Source: Agathobaculum sp. (GTDB lineage: Bacteria > Bacillota > Clostridia > Oscillospirales > Butyricicoccaceae). From it: a stretch of 49,878 nucleotides of DNA. The position numbers and the translations under genes were made by a program. The stretch lies in assembly GCF_022775115.1 (NCBI RefSeq), contig NZ_JALFLA010000016.1, positions 1 through 49,878 of the forward strand, in the 5' to 3' direction. Position 1 is the stretch's first letter, and every line of letters begins with the position of its first letter. This document shows, piece after piece, positions 34,338 through 43,638 of this stretch. The notes beneath the pieces are model-generated. The model was not told the origin of the DNA and made no database searches. It saw nothing but the letters and a program-made list of their open reading frames with translations.

Positions 34338-36308
34338 ATGAAACACATGGAAACCGTTCGCCTGACGGCTTCGCAGGCACTCGTCCGCTTCCTTGAGAAC
34401 CAGTATGTCAGCTACATCGACATGGACGGCAACGAGGTAGAGCAAAAATTCGTCAAGGGCATCTTCATGCTGCCCGGCCACGGCAATGTTGTCGGCTTTT
34501 GCAACGGCATTGAGCAGGAGCTGAAGGACATGGTCGTCTATCAGGGCAAGAACGAGCAGGGTATGGCGCTGGCCGCGGTCGGCTTTGCCAAGCAGATGCG
34601 CCGCAAGCAGATCTTTGCCGCCACCTCGTCCGTCGGCCCCGGCGCGTGCAACATGGTCACCGCCGCCGCGACCGCGACCGCCAACAACATCCCCGTGCTG
34701 ATCCTGCCGGGCGACATTTACGCCTCCCGCCAGCCCGACCCGGTGCTCCAGCAGATGGAGCAGCCGCACAACCTGTCCATCTCGGCGCACGACGCATTCC
34801 AAGCCGTCACCAAGTACTGGGGACGCATCAACCGCCCGGAGCAGATCATGACCGACATGATCTCGGCCATGCGTGTGCTGACCGATACCGCCAACACCGG
34901 CGCGGTCGCTATTTCGCTGCCGCAAGACGTGCAGGCCGAGGCGTATGACTATCCGGTCGACTTCTTCCAGAAGCGTGTTTGGCGCATCGACCGCCGCCCG
35001 GCGACCAAGTACGCCGTTGAAAAAGCGGTCGAGGTCATCAAAAACGCCAAGAAGCCGCTCCTCATCTGCGGTGGCGGCGTGCGCTACGCCGAGGCGCATA
35101 AGGTCTTCCGGCAGTTTGCCGAGGATTTCGGTATCGCCTTTGGCGAGACGCAGGCGGGCAAGAGCGCCATCGAGTGGACGCACCCGCTCAACCTCGGCGG
35201 TCTGGGTACGACGGGCGGCATCGCTGCCAACAAGCTCGCGCATGAGGCCGATGTTGTCATCGGTGTCGGCACACGCTATACCGACTTTACCACCGCCTCG
35301 AAGTGGCTGTACCGCACGGATGCCAAGTTTGTCAACATCAACCCCTCCGAGTTCCAAGCGTACAAGATGGATGCCACCCCGGTCGTGGCTGACGCCAACG
35401 AGGCGCTCTCCGCCATTGCGGATGAGCTGAAAAAGTGCGGCTACCACACGGATGACGCTTATGCCGCCTCGGTTGCCGCCTACCGCAAGGAGTGGTGGAG
35501 CGAGGTCGAGCGTCTGGACAACTGCAAGTATACCGGCGCGGACTCCTTTACACCCGAGGTAAACGATGCCAACCGCGCGTGTGTGGAAAAGTTCATCGCG
35601 GACACCGGCTGCGACCTGTGCCAGACGACCGTGCTGGGCTGCATCAACCACGAGATCGACGATGATGCGATCGTGTGTGCAGCGGCCGGCTCGCTGCCGG
35701 GCGATATGCAGAGTCTGTGGCGCGCCCGCAAGATCAACACCTACCACATGGAGTACGGTTACTCCTGCATGGGTTACGAGATCGCTTCCGCGCTCGGTGC
35801 CAAGCTCGCTTGCCCAGAGCAAGAGGTATATGCAATGTGCGGCGATGGCTCGTTCGACATGCTGCACTCCGAGCTGATCACCTCGGTGCAGATCGGCAAG
35901 AAGATCAACGTCATGCTGTTTGACAACGCCTCCTTCGGCTGCATCAACAATCTGGAGGTCGGTCAGGGCAATGCCTGCATCTGCACGGAAAAGAATATGC
36001 TCGCAGAGGGTGTGACCAACGGCATCCACACGGGCAAGGTCATGCTGATCGACTACGCTGCCGTCGGCGCAGCCTATGGCTGCAAGACCTACACGGTCAA
36101 GACCATCGACGAGCTGAAGGCTGCCATCGCGGACGCGAAAAAGCAGACCGTTTCGACGCTGATCGACATTAAGGTCATGCCCAAGACCATGTCCAAGGGC
36201 TATGAAAACTGGTGGCGCGTCGGCGTGGCCGAGGTATCGACCAAGCCCGAGGTGCAGGCTGCCCGCAAGGCGATCGAGGAGCACCTGTACGAAGCACGCC
36301 ACTATTGA
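34338..36308 (+). CDS. iolD: Trihydroxycyclohexane-dione hydrolase
   Basis: 656 residues, TPP enzyme that opens the ring of 3D-trihydroxycyclohexane-1,2-dione to 5-deoxy-glucuronate. E73 ([16 protein letters not shown]) activates [16 protein letters not shown] follows. The C-terminal TPP/Mg motif is [15 protein letters not shown] through [13 protein letters not shown] chose the ATG at 34338 with GGAGG ten bases upstream; an ATG-like site nine bases earlier is too near the SD. It is followed by a strong terminator. Confidence 0.94.
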   Translation: MKHMETVRLTASQALVRFLENQYVSYIDMDGNEVEQKFVKGIFMLPGHGNVVGFCNGIEQELKDMVVYQGKNEQGMALAAVGFAKQMRRKQIFAATSSVGPGACNMVTAAATATANNIPVLILPGDIYASRQPDPVLQQMEQPHNLSISAHDAFQAVTKYWGRINRPEQIMTDMISAMRVLTDTANTGAVAISLPQDVQAEAYDYPVDFFQKRVWRIDRRPATKYAVEKAVEVIKNAKKPLLICGGGVRYAEAHKVFRQFAEDFGIAFGETQAGKSAIEWTHPLNLGGLGTTGGIAANKLAHEADVVIGVGTRYTDFTTASKWLYRTDAKFVNINPSEFQAYKMDATPVVADANEALSAIADELKKCGYHTDDAYAASVAAYRKEWWSEVERLDNCKYTGADSFTPEVNDANRACVEKFIADTGCDLCQTTVLGCINHEIDDDAIVCAAAGSLPGDMQSLWRARKINTYHMEYGYSCMGYEIASALGAKLACPEQEVYAMCGDGSFDMLHSELITSVQIGKKINVMLFDNASFGCINNLEVGQGNACICTEKNMLAEGVTNGIHTGKVMLIDYAAVGAAYGCKTYTVKTIDELKAAIADAKKQTVSTLIDIKVMPKTMSKGYENWWRVGVAEVSTKPEVQAARKAIEEHLYEARHY

Positions 36309-36350
36309 TCCTGTCGGCTTCAACCGCATAATGATCCAGCAAAACAGCAA

Positions 36351-36388
36351 AGCATCCGTATGGTCACGACCATACGGATGCTTTTTTT
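36351..36388 (+). terminator. Terminator of iolB-iolD
   Basis: AGCATCCGTATGGT (36351-36364) pairs perfectly with ACCATACGGATGCT (36369-36382), followed by seven T. Confidence 0.96.
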
Positions 36389-36546
36389 ATGTACAGCCAC
36401 CCCCGGCAGGCACACAGAAGTGTGGCTGTTCGCTCTTAAAGCTTTTCTCACTTGCCCCGGTCAACGGAGAATCTTTTGCTGTTAACCTTTTGTTGTAAAC
36501 GTCTATATTGCAGTATAGCAAGCATGAGGAATGCAATAAACCCAAC

Positions 36547-36690
36547 CTAAAATCTGGAATACCAAATATTCTCGAATCCGATTCCTGGGAGCAAATCAAA
36601 AATGTGTAATACGAATGCACCGCACAAAGCTAATACAATGAGAAGCAGCACCCCCAGCGCAATGTATTTCCCTCCAATTTTTCGCTCTGC
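36547..36690 (-). pseudogene. Possible remnant of a small membrane protein
   Basis: On the minus strand a frame opens after a stop and reads KIGGKYIALGVLLLIVLALC, one clear transmembrane segment, then an amphipathic tail ending FENIWYSRF at TAG (36549-36547). About 47 residues. There is no ATG; GGAGGG lies six bases before an ATT codon, so either a rare start is used or this is a 3' remnant of a longer gene. The surrounding gap 36389-36744 is AT-richer and otherwise shows nothing I can name. Confidence 0.3.
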
Positions 36691-36744
36691 TTACCGCCCT
36701 GCTATTCATGATTCACCATAGCACGGTGTGCATACAGCGGTGAG

Positions 36745-38562
36745 TCACGCCTGCCCGTCTGCCTCCGCCGCGCGGGTGACCGCAATGGACAGTTCATCGA
36801 GCTGCTTGTCATCCACCGTGTCCGGGCAAGACATCATCAGGTCGCTTGCGTTTTGCACCTTGGGGAAAGCGATCACATCGCGGATGGAATCCAGCCCGGC
36901 CAGCAGCATGCACAGCCGGTCGAGGCCGTAGGCAAGGCCGCCATGCGGGGGCGCGCCGTAGGAAAACGCGGTGATGAGGTGGCCGAATTGCTCCTTGGCC
37001 TGCTCCTCGGTGAAACCGAGCGCGCGGAACATGCGCGTCTGCAAAGCAGGGTCGTGGATACGGATCGAGCCGCCGCCCAGCTCACAGCCATTGAGGATGA
37101 TATCATACGCCTTAGCGCGCACCTTCTGCGGCTCGCTCTCAAGCAGCGCGATATCCTCGTCCATCGGCGCGGTAAAGGGATGGTGCTTGGCGACCAGTCG
37201 GTCCTCCTCCTCGCTGTACTCAAACTGAGGGAACTCGGTCACCCACAGCAGGCGAAAATCGTCCTTTTTAGCAAGGCCGAGCCGCTTGGCCATCTCACAG
37301 CGCAGCGCGCCGAGCGATTGCAGCACCACGCCCTCAGATGCATCCGCCACGACGAACAGCACATCGTTCTCCTGCATACCGGTGCGCGCCTTGATAGCCG
37401 CAAGCTCCTCGTCGGTCAGAAACTTGGCAAAGGAGGAGGTCATCGTGCCGTCCTCTGCAAGCTTCATCCATGCAAGCCCCTTGGCACGGTAGGTCTTGAC
37501 GAAATCGGCCAGCTTGTCGATCTCCTTACGGGGGAACCGGTCGGCATAGCCGTTAATGTTGATGCAGCGCACCGTGCCGCCAGCCTCGACCGCGCCCTTG
37601 AACACACCAAAGCCGCAGTTCGCCGCGATATCCGAAATATCGCACAGCTCAAAGCCAAAGCGCACGTCCGGCTTGTCCGAGCCGAAGCGATCCATCGCCT
37701 CGCGCCAAGTCAGGCGCGGCAGCGGCAGCGGCACGTCGATATCGAGCACTTCCTTGAACACGCGCTGCAAAAAGCCCTCATTGACAGCAATCACGTCATC
37801 CTGCTCGACAAAGGACATCTCAAGGTCGATTTGGGTGAACTCCGGCTGGCGGTCGGCGCGCAGATCTTCATCGCGGAAGCAGCGGGTGATCTGGATATAG
37901 CGGTCAAGGCCGGCCAGCATCAGCAACTGCTTATACTGCTGCGGAGACTGCGGCAGCGCGTAAAACTTGCCCGGATGCACGCGGCTGGGCACCAGATAGT
38001 CGCGCGCGCCCTCGGGCGTGGACTTGGTCAGCATGGGTGTTTCGATCTCCAAAAAGCCGTGCTCGTCAAAATAGTTGCGCGCGATCTGGGTGACGCGATG
38101 GCGTAGCATCAGGTTGCGCTGCATGGACGGGCGGCGCAGGTCGAGGTAGCGGTATTTCAGGCGAATCTGGTCGCCGACCTCCTTGCCGTCGTCTATTTCA
38201 AAGGGGGTGGTCTCTGCCTTGGAGAGAATGCGGAGTTCCTCGGCCACGATCTCGACCTCACCCGTCGGCATCTTGCTGTTGACTGCCGCCGCGTCGCGCG
38301 CGGTCAGGCGGCCACGCACAGCCACCACGAACTCCGTGCGGCAGGTGAATGCGATATCGAACAGCGCCTTGTTGACCGACTTGTCAAAGGTACATTGCAC
38401 GATGCCCGCGCGGTCGCGCACAAGCAGAAAAAGCACGCCGCCATTGTCGCGCACGCGGTCGACCCAGCCGTTTACCGTCACCGTTTTGCCCGCATCGGCC
38501 AGCCGCAGCTCGCCGCATAAATGCGAGCGCTTCATGCCCGCGATAGAGGTGTTATTCATCAT
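36745..38562 (-). CDS. aspS: Aspartyl-tRNA synthetase
   Basis: 605-residue class IIb synthetase, bacterial type. N-terminal OB-fold anticodon-binding domain (about 10-110; VTVNGWVDRVRDNGGVLFLLVRD), class II motif 1 near FLEIETPMLTKSTPEGARDYL, motif 2 with FRDEDLRADRQPEFTQID (229-246), the bacterial GAD insertion (about 300-430), and motif 3 GLAYGLDRL near the C-terminus. AAGGAC lies upstream of the ATG at 38562. It follows hisS by 74 bases, a pairing frequent in Firmicutes; no T-box is seen between them. Confidence 0.96.
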   Translation of the reverse strand: MMNNTSIAGMKRSHLCGELRLADAGKTVTVNGWVDRVRDNGGVLFLLVRDRAGIVQCTFDKSVNKALFDIAFTCRTEFVVAVRGRLTARDAAAVNSKMPTGEVEIVAEELRILSKAETTPFEIDDGKEVGDQIRLKYRYLDLRRPSMQRNLMLRHRVTQIARNYFDEHGFLEIETPMLTKSTPEGARDYLVPSRVHPGKFYALPQSPQQYKQLLMLAGLDRYIQITRCFRDEDLRADRQPEFTQIDLEMSFVEQDDVIAVNEGFLQRVFKEVLDIDVPLPLPRLTWREAMDRFGSDKPDVRFGFELCDISDIAANCGFGVFKGAVEAGGTVRCININGYADRFPRKEIDKLADFVKTYRAKGLAWMKLAEDGTMTSSFAKFLTDEELAAIKARTGMQENDVLFVVADASEGVVLQSLGALRCEMAKRLGLAKKDDFRLLWVTEFPQFEYSEEEDRLVAKHHPFTAPMDEDIALLESEPQKVRAKAYDIILNGCELGGGSIRIHDPALQTRMFRALGFTEEQAKEQFGHLITAFSYGAPPHGGLAYGLDRLCMLLAGLDSIRDVIAFPKVQNASDLMMSCPDTVDDKQLDELSIAVTRAAEADGQA

Positions 38563-38636
38563 TGATCCGTCCTTATTTCGAGTTTTTATATCCATATTGC
38601 CGCATTCGCGGCGCCTTTGCCCGCACCGGGGCGGTC

Positions 38637-39998
38637 TTACTGCCGGTCGACGATGACCTTGCCCGCATTCGCGGCGGCAAGTCCGCTGCGTATCTGCTCG
38701 ACCGCCTGCTCGAAGGAAACCTTGACCTGTTCGCCGCTCCGCATATCCTTGACGGCCAACAGTCCCTCCTTTATCTCGTCTTCGCCGAGGAAAACAACAT
38801 AGGGGATGCCGAGCTTGTCGGCATAGCCGATCTTGTGCTTAAACTTTTTCTGCTCGCTGTAAAGCTGGGTGCGGATGCCCGCGCCGCGCAGGCCTGTGGC
38901 CAACGCGATCGCTTGACCGATATCCTCAGTCATCGGCAGGATGAGCACATCGGCGGGCGCTTTGTTCATCTGCTCGTTCAGATAGCCCTGCTCGCCCAAC
39001 ACATAGAACAGGCGCGTCAGGCCGATCGAGATGCCGACGCCCGGCAGCTGTTTATCGGTATAATATGCAGCCAGATTGTCATACCGACCGCCTGAACAGA
39101 TCGAGCCGATCTCCGGGTGGTCGAGCATCGTGGTCTCATACACCGTGCCGGTGTAATAGTCAAGGCCGCGCGCGATGGTCAAATCGATCACAAAATGGCT
39201 GGCCGGCACGCCGAACGCCTGCATATACCGCGCCACGGTCGCAAGCTCATCCGCGCCCTGATCGAAGGTCTCGTTGCGCCCCTTGTAGCGCTCGAGCGCG
39301 GCCAGCACGCCCGCTGCGCCGCCCGGCGCGGTGAGGAAGGTAAGCAGCTCGTCGGCTGCCTCCGACGGGACGCCGCAATCCCCGGTCAGCACAGTTCTGA
39401 CCTTATCCGCGCCGATTTTTTCCAGCTTGTCTATCGTGCGCATCACCTCGCCCGCCTTGTCCGCCAGCCCGAGGATGGCGAACAGGCCGCTGAGCACCTT
39501 GCGGTTGTTGATGCGTATCTGAAAGCGCGCAAGCCCGAGCGCGGTGAACAGCTTGTAGATGATGCTCGGCACCTCGGCTTCATTGATGATATCGAGCTTG
39601 CCGTCACCGATCACGTCGATATCGGCCTGATAGAACTCGCGGAAGCGGCCGCGCTGCGCGCGCTCGCCGCGGTAGACCTTGCCGATCTGGTAGCGGCGGA
39701 ACGGAAACGTCAGTGCGCTGTAATGCTGCGCGACGTACTTGGCCAGCGGCACGGTCAGGTCAAAACGGAGGGACAGGTCGCTGTCCCCCTTCATAAAGCG
39801 GTATATCTGCTTCTCAGTCTCGCCGCCTCCCTTAGCCAGCAGCACCTCGGAGGACTCGATCAGCGGGGTGTCCAGCGGATAAAAGCCGTACAGTGCGTAG
39901 GTCTCGCGCAGCGTCTGCATGATGCGCTCCATCTGCATCTGCGGCGCGGGCAACAGCTCCATAAAGCCGGACAGCGTTCTCGGTTTGACGTTTTTCAT
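38637..39998 (-). CDS. hisS: Histidyl-tRNA synthetase
   Basis: 453-residue class IIa synthetase. Motif 1 near DTPLIESSEVLLAKGGGE, motif 2 in YQIGKVYRGERAQRGRFREF, the histidine-specific ARGLDYYTGTVYE, motif 3 GVGISIGLTRLF and a C-terminal anticodon-binding domain (about 360-453). GAGGAG precedes the ATG at 39998. It lies 71 bases after mgsA and 74 before aspS. Confidence 0.95.
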   Translation of the reverse strand: MKNVKPRTLSGFMELLPAPQMQMERIMQTLRETYALYGFYPLDTPLIESSEVLLAKGGGETEKQIYRFMKGDSDLSLRFDLTVPLAKYVAQHYSALTFPFRRYQIGKVYRGERAQRGRFREFYQADIDVIGDGKLDIINEAEVPSIIYKLFTALGLARFQIRINNRKVLSGLFAILGLADKAGEVMRTIDKLEKIGADKVRTVLTGDCGVPSEAADELLTFLTAPGGAAGVLAALERYKGRNETFDQGADELATVARYMQAFGVPASHFVIDLTIARGLDYYTGTVYETTMLDHPEIGSICSGGRYDNLAAYYTDKQLPGVGISIGLTRLFYVLGEQGYLNEQMNKAPADVLILPMTEDIGQAIALATGLRGAGIRTQLYSEQKKFKHKIGYADKLGIPYVVFLGEDEIKEGLLAVKDMRSGEQVKVSFEQAVEQIRSGLAAANAGKVIVDRQ

Positions 39999-40069
39999 AC
40001 TTCTACTCCTCAAGACAGACGATTGCACCGAACGGGCGGCGCGGCCCATCCGGTGCATGTTCGTTTGTA

Positions 40070-40483
40070 TTACTTTTTTCCGTTTTTGGGGTTAACGATG
40101 TTGCGCCAGTCCAGATCGCCGCGATCAAGACCGAGCACGAGCATTTCAGCCGTTGCCGAGTTGGTTGCGATTGGGATGTTGTGCATATCGCACAGGCGCG
40201 CGATCGCATGCAGATCAGGCTCATACTGGGAATTGGACATCGGATCGCGGAAAAACAGCACAAGGTCGATCTCGTTATACGCCACGCGCGCGGAGATCTG
40301 CTCCTCGCCGCCCTGCATCCCGGCCAGACACTTGTCGATCTTCAGGCCGGTCGCGTCCTCCACCAGTTTGCCGGTCGTGCCGGTTGCGCAGATGTCATGC
40401 TTTGCCAGAATGCCGCAGTAAGCCATGCAAAACTGCACCATCAGCTCTTTTTTGCGGTCGTGCGCGATCAAAGCTATGTTCAT
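40070..40483 (-). CDS. mgsA: Methylglyoxal synthase
   Basis: 137 residues. It turns dihydroxyacetone phosphate into methylglyoxal and phosphate, a phosphate-sensitive bypass of lower glycolysis. H8-D9 (ALIAHDRKKELM), the phosphate loop GTTGKL (35-40), FFRDP with D80, and NIPIATNSATAE are all present. In the motif that reads GGDQQ in the E. coli enzyme, with its catalytic Asp, this protein reads GGEEQ (58-62), so Glu may replace Asp. The start is uncertain: ATG at 40483 or an upstream GTG at 40495. It sits between minD-like and hisS genes. Confidence 0.88.
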   Translation of the reverse strand: MNIALIAHDRKKELMVQFCMAYCGILAKHDICATGTTGKLVEDATGLKIDKCLAGMQGGEEQISARVAYNEIDLVLFFRDPMSNSQYEPDLHAIARLCDMHNIPIATNSATAEMLVLGLDRGDLDWRNIVNPKNGKK

Positions 40484-40551
40484 TTCTTCTGTCACATCCC
40501 CTTCCAAGTCCACCACACAAGCTGCCTGCCCCATCCGCACGCAAGCGTGCG

Positions 40552-41295
40552 TTACAGCCGGACCAACGGTACCCGCTCGCCCTCCAGCCGGCGGGCGATA
40601 CTGCAAAACGCACGCGATGCACCCGTCTGCTTGACTGCCAGTATGCTTTTGCCGCTGTTTCCGCAGGAGATCAGGTCTTCATCCTCCGGTACGATGCCGA
40701 GCAGCGGCAGCCCGGCCTCGTCCATCGCATCGTCAATATTGCCCGAGCGGCCGCGCGTTATCATGCGCGGCCTGACACGGTTGAGCACCATGCGGATGCG
40801 GGAAATGCAGTATTCTTCCTCCAGCTTACGCGCGCAGCGCTCCGCGCCGCGAATGCAGGCGCGGTCGGTCGCGGTGACGACGACGGCCTGCGTTGCAATG
40901 TGCGCCAGAAAGGACAGCTCGGCCGGCAGGCCGGCAGGGCCGTCCAGCAGCAGATAGTCGAAGCCAGCCTCTTCGGCCTGCGCGACCAGCTGCTCCATGC
41001 CGCGCTCGCTCAGCGCGGGCAGCGCCACGGGCGCGGTAAGTAGGTACAGCGACTCACAGTCCGGGTGGCGCGCCATGGCGTCGGCCAGCGGCACAGCGCC
41101 GCCGGCAACATCAGCAAAGGAGTATACCACGCGATCGGACATGCCCAGCACAATGTCGAGGTTGCGAAGGCCGCAGTCACCGTCAATCAGCAGCACGCGG
41201 CGGCCGAGCTGCGCCAGCGCCATGCCCACACCCGCCGCAAAGGAGGTTTTTCCCGTGCCGCCTTTGCCGGACGCTATTAAGATGACCTTCAACAT
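40552..41295 (-). CDS. minD: MinD-like ATPase lacking the membrane-targeting tail
   Basis: 247 residues. Deviant Walker A GKGGTGKT (10-17) with the signature lysine K11, then LLIDGDCGLRNLDIVLG, and VLNRVRPRMI later, as in MinD. MinD normally binds ATP, dimerises at the membrane via a C-terminal amphipathic helix, and recruits MinC to block polar division. Here the chain ends at IARRLEGERVPLVRL, without a following amphipathic helix. No minC or minE is adjacent. GGAGGCGGT precedes the ATG at 41295. It has its own promoter in the gap after PBP2. It may have a changed role or act as a soluble ParA/MinD-type regulator. Confidence 0.85.
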   Translation of the reverse strand: MLKVILIASGKGGTGKTSFAAGVGMALAQLGRRVLLIDGDCGLRNLDIVLGMSDRVVYSFADVAGGAVPLADAMARHPDCESLYLLTAPVALPALSERGMEQLVAQAEEAGFDYLLLDGPAGLPAELSFLAHIATQAVVVTATDRACIRGAERCARKLEEEYCISRIRMVLNRVRPRMITRGRSGNIDDAMDEAGLPLLGIVPEDEDLISCGNSGKSILAVKQTGASRAFCSIARRLEGERVPLVRL

Positions 41296-41329
41296 ACCGC
41301 CTCCGAAATTCATAAAACTCTACCGATAC

Positions 41330-41358
41330 ATTATAATCCATTGGGGGCAAATTTACAA
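41330..41358 (-). promoter_or_regulatory. Promoter of the minD-mgsA-hisS-aspS segment
   Basis: Minus strand: -35 TTGTAA (41358-41353), 17-base spacer, -10 TATAAT (41335-41330), just upstream of the minD-like gene. Confidence 0.75.
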
Positions 41359-41374
41359 GCGCCTGTGTAAATTT
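41349..41374. repeat. Interrupted palindrome over the minD promoter -35
   Basis: AAATTTACA (41349-41357), 8-base spacer, TGTAAATTT (41366-41374): perfect 9-bp arms that cover the -35. It may be an operator, or a weak A/T hairpin after the PBP2 gene. Confidence 0.55.
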
Positions 41375-41394
41375 TTTAACACACCTTGGCAGGT

Positions 41395-43605
41395 TCAGGG
41401 GACAAGAGTGTTTTCCTGCTGCACCGTTTTGACATTATCGTCCGGTTCGGCCTTGAAATAGGCGTCGAAAATATCCCGCACCACGGGCGCGACGGACGAG
41501 CCGTGCTCGGCGCCCTCGCCCACGACGCACACCACGATTTGCGGATCGTCAAACGGAGCAAAGGCAACGAACAGGCCGTTATTATACTTGGTGACCACGC
41601 CGTTTTTATCGCTTTCAAACATTTCCGCCGTGCCGGTCTTGCCGCCCACCTTGACCGGATAGTCCGCGAACACGGTCGCCGCGGTACCGCCCTCGGCGGT
41701 AACCTCGCCCATACCGGTCATCACGAGGCGGCGCGTCGCGTCGGAAAATTCGATCGTGCCGATCACCTCGGGCTGCTCGCTGCGCACGACACTGCCGTAG
41801 TCATAGCTTTTGATATTACGCACCAGCGTCGGCTTGTACAGTGTGCCGCCGTTTACGACCGCCGCGACATAGTTTGCCATCTGCAGCGGGGTAAAGCCAT
41901 TGTCCGACTGGCCGATGGCCGCGTTGACGTCATCGCCGCCCTGCCATTCGCGCAGCGCCGGGTCGGCCTCGATCATCAGCTTGCGGTAGCTCGGCCCCGC
42001 CGCGTGCCCGGCCGATTCGCCCACCTCAATACCGGTCACCCGGCCAAGGCCAAAGCGGTCGCACCATTTTTCCATCCGCTCGCCCTGCAATTCCTTGCCG
42101 ACATTGTAAAAGAACACGTTGCACGAATACTTGATCGCCTGCGTCACGTCGAGCGTCATGGGCTGTGGGTGGTTGTTGCAGCGGAAGGTCTGGCCGCCGT
42201 ACTCGAACGTGCCCTCGCATTTATAGGTCGTGCCCGCGTTGATCACACCCTCCTCGAGCGCAGCGATCGCGGTCAGCACCTTGAAGGTCGAGCCGGGCGG
42301 ATAAACACCCTGCGTGGCGCGGTTGTATTCGGGCGAACGGGAATCGTTCAGGCGCGCGTTGACCTCGTCCTCGTCATAGTAGTTCTCCAGGTCGTAGGTC
42401 GGATAGGACGCCATAGCCAGCACCTCGCCGGAGTTGACCGCCAGCGCGACCGCCGCCGCGCCGCGCCGGTACTGCGCCATATTCTCCGCGAGCGACTGCT
42501 CGGCCACCTGCTGCAAATCCAGGTCAATGGTGGTGATCACGTTGTCGCCCGGCTCAGGGGCATAGCCGGTCGTCTGCTCGCTGACGGTCTTGCCGCCGAG
42601 CGTGGTGTCCACCGTGCGCGAGCCGGCTGTGCCGTGCAGATAGTCTTCCAGCGCACTTTCGAGGCCGCTTTTGCCGATCGAGTCATTCTGGTTATAACCG
42701 GACTTGTCCTTGTATGGGCCGCCGTTTTTGTTTTCGTACCATTCCTCGTAGTACATCGGGCCGACCGTACCCAGCAGGTGCGCAGCCAGCTGCGTATCAT
42801 ACCGGCGGACGGCCTCCGTATCGACCTCAACGCCGCGATATTGCTGATGATGCTCCTTGATATAGGCGATCAGGTCGATCGAGATATCCTCGGCCATGGT
42901 GAAGTTGACGCGGGTGCCAAAGCCGATCTGCCGCATACTGTAATACAGCCCAATCAGCGTGCGCGCGTCGGCCTCGTTCAGTCCGGCGGGCAGTCCCTTG
43001 CTGCGCTCCAGATAGCCCCGCATCACCCGGATAAACTCATCCGCACTGACGTACTGCGTCGCGTCGAGCGCGTCCACCTCGTCGATCACGTTGCCGTTCG
43101 CGTCATGGCGCGGCCGCTCCTGCTGGCGGGTCTGCGCATCGGTCACGGCCTGCTGCAGCGCGGTCAGGCCGAGGGTATTACGGCTGTCCTTGAGATAGGT
43201 GGACAGGCTGGTCATCTTGCTGTCTCCCGCCGCGGCGGTATAGGTGTACGGCGCGGATGTGCTGATGGGCAGCGTGTCACACAGAGTGCCGCCGTCCGCG
43301 CGCACCCGCGCGGCCAGATCGAGCAGGCGCTCGTACTGTCCCTCGGTCTCCCACGCGGAGTGCACCAGCACCAGCGAAAAGGCCGTTTTGTTGGTCACCA
43401 TCGCGCGACCGTAGCGGTCGAGCAGCTCGCCGCGCGCGGCGGACACGGTCGAGGTCGTGGTCAGGTACACGGCGGCGCGCTTGACATAGTCCTCGCCATC
43501 CACCATTTGCAGGCGGATCAGCTGCGCCCCGGCGGTTCCCGCGCAGAGCAGCAGCAGGCAGCCCATCACCAGCAGGCGGCGCAGCAGTTGATTTTTATTT
43601 ATCAT
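41395..43605 (-). CDS. mrdA: Penicillin-binding protein 2, class B transpeptidase
   Basis: 736 residues. One N-terminal transmembrane segment (LLVMGCLLLLCAGTAG), a pedestal/dimerisation region, and a C-terminal transpeptidase domain. Active-site motifs: S439-TF-K442 (GSTFK), S494-C-N496 and K656-T-G658. It cross-links peptidoglycan during elongation with the MreCD complex encoded directly upstream. An unusually long insert with a low-complexity linker separates the pedestal parts (about 120-310). GGAGGAG precedes the ATG at 43605. Confidence 0.94.
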   Translation of the reverse strand: MINKNQLLRRLLVMGCLLLLCAGTAGAQLIRLQMVDGEDYVKRAAVYLTTTSTVSAARGELLDRYGRAMVTNKTAFSLVLVHSAWETEGQYERLLDLAARVRADGGTLCDTLPISTSAPYTYTAAAGDSKMTSLSTYLKDSRNTLGLTALQQAVTDAQTRQQERPRHDANGNVIDEVDALDATQYVSADEFIRVMRGYLERSKGLPAGLNEADARTLIGLYYSMRQIGFGTRVNFTMAEDISIDLIAYIKEHHQQYRGVEVDTEAVRRYDTQLAAHLLGTVGPMYYEEWYENKNGGPYKDKSGYNQNDSIGKSGLESALEDYLHGTAGSRTVDTTLGGKTVSEQTTGYAPEPGDNVITTIDLDLQQVAEQSLAENMAQYRRGAAAVALAVNSGEVLAMASYPTYDLENYYDEDEVNARLNDSRSPEYNRATQGVYPPGSTFKVLTAIAALEEGVINAGTTYKCEGTFEYGGQTFRCNNHPQPMTLDVTQAIKYSCNVFFYNVGKELQGERMEKWCDRFGLGRVTGIEVGESAGHAAGPSYRKLMIEADPALREWQGGDDVNAAIGQSDNGFTPLQMANYVAAVVNGGTLYKPTLVRNIKSYDYGSVVRSEQPEVIGTIEFSDATRRLVMTGMGEVTAEGGTAATVFADYPVKVGGKTGTAEMFESDKNGVVTKYNNGLFVAFAPFDDPQIVVCVVGEGAEHGSSVAPVVRDIFDAYFKAEPDDNVKTVQQENTLVP

Positions 43606-43638
43606 GGTTTTTCTCTCCTCCGGCGGAAAAGGGGGAAC

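Noticed and set aside
34230..36350. 706-codon minus-strand open frame over iolD
   Set aside because: Antisense shadow of iolD, which has intact TPP motifs, an SD and a terminator.
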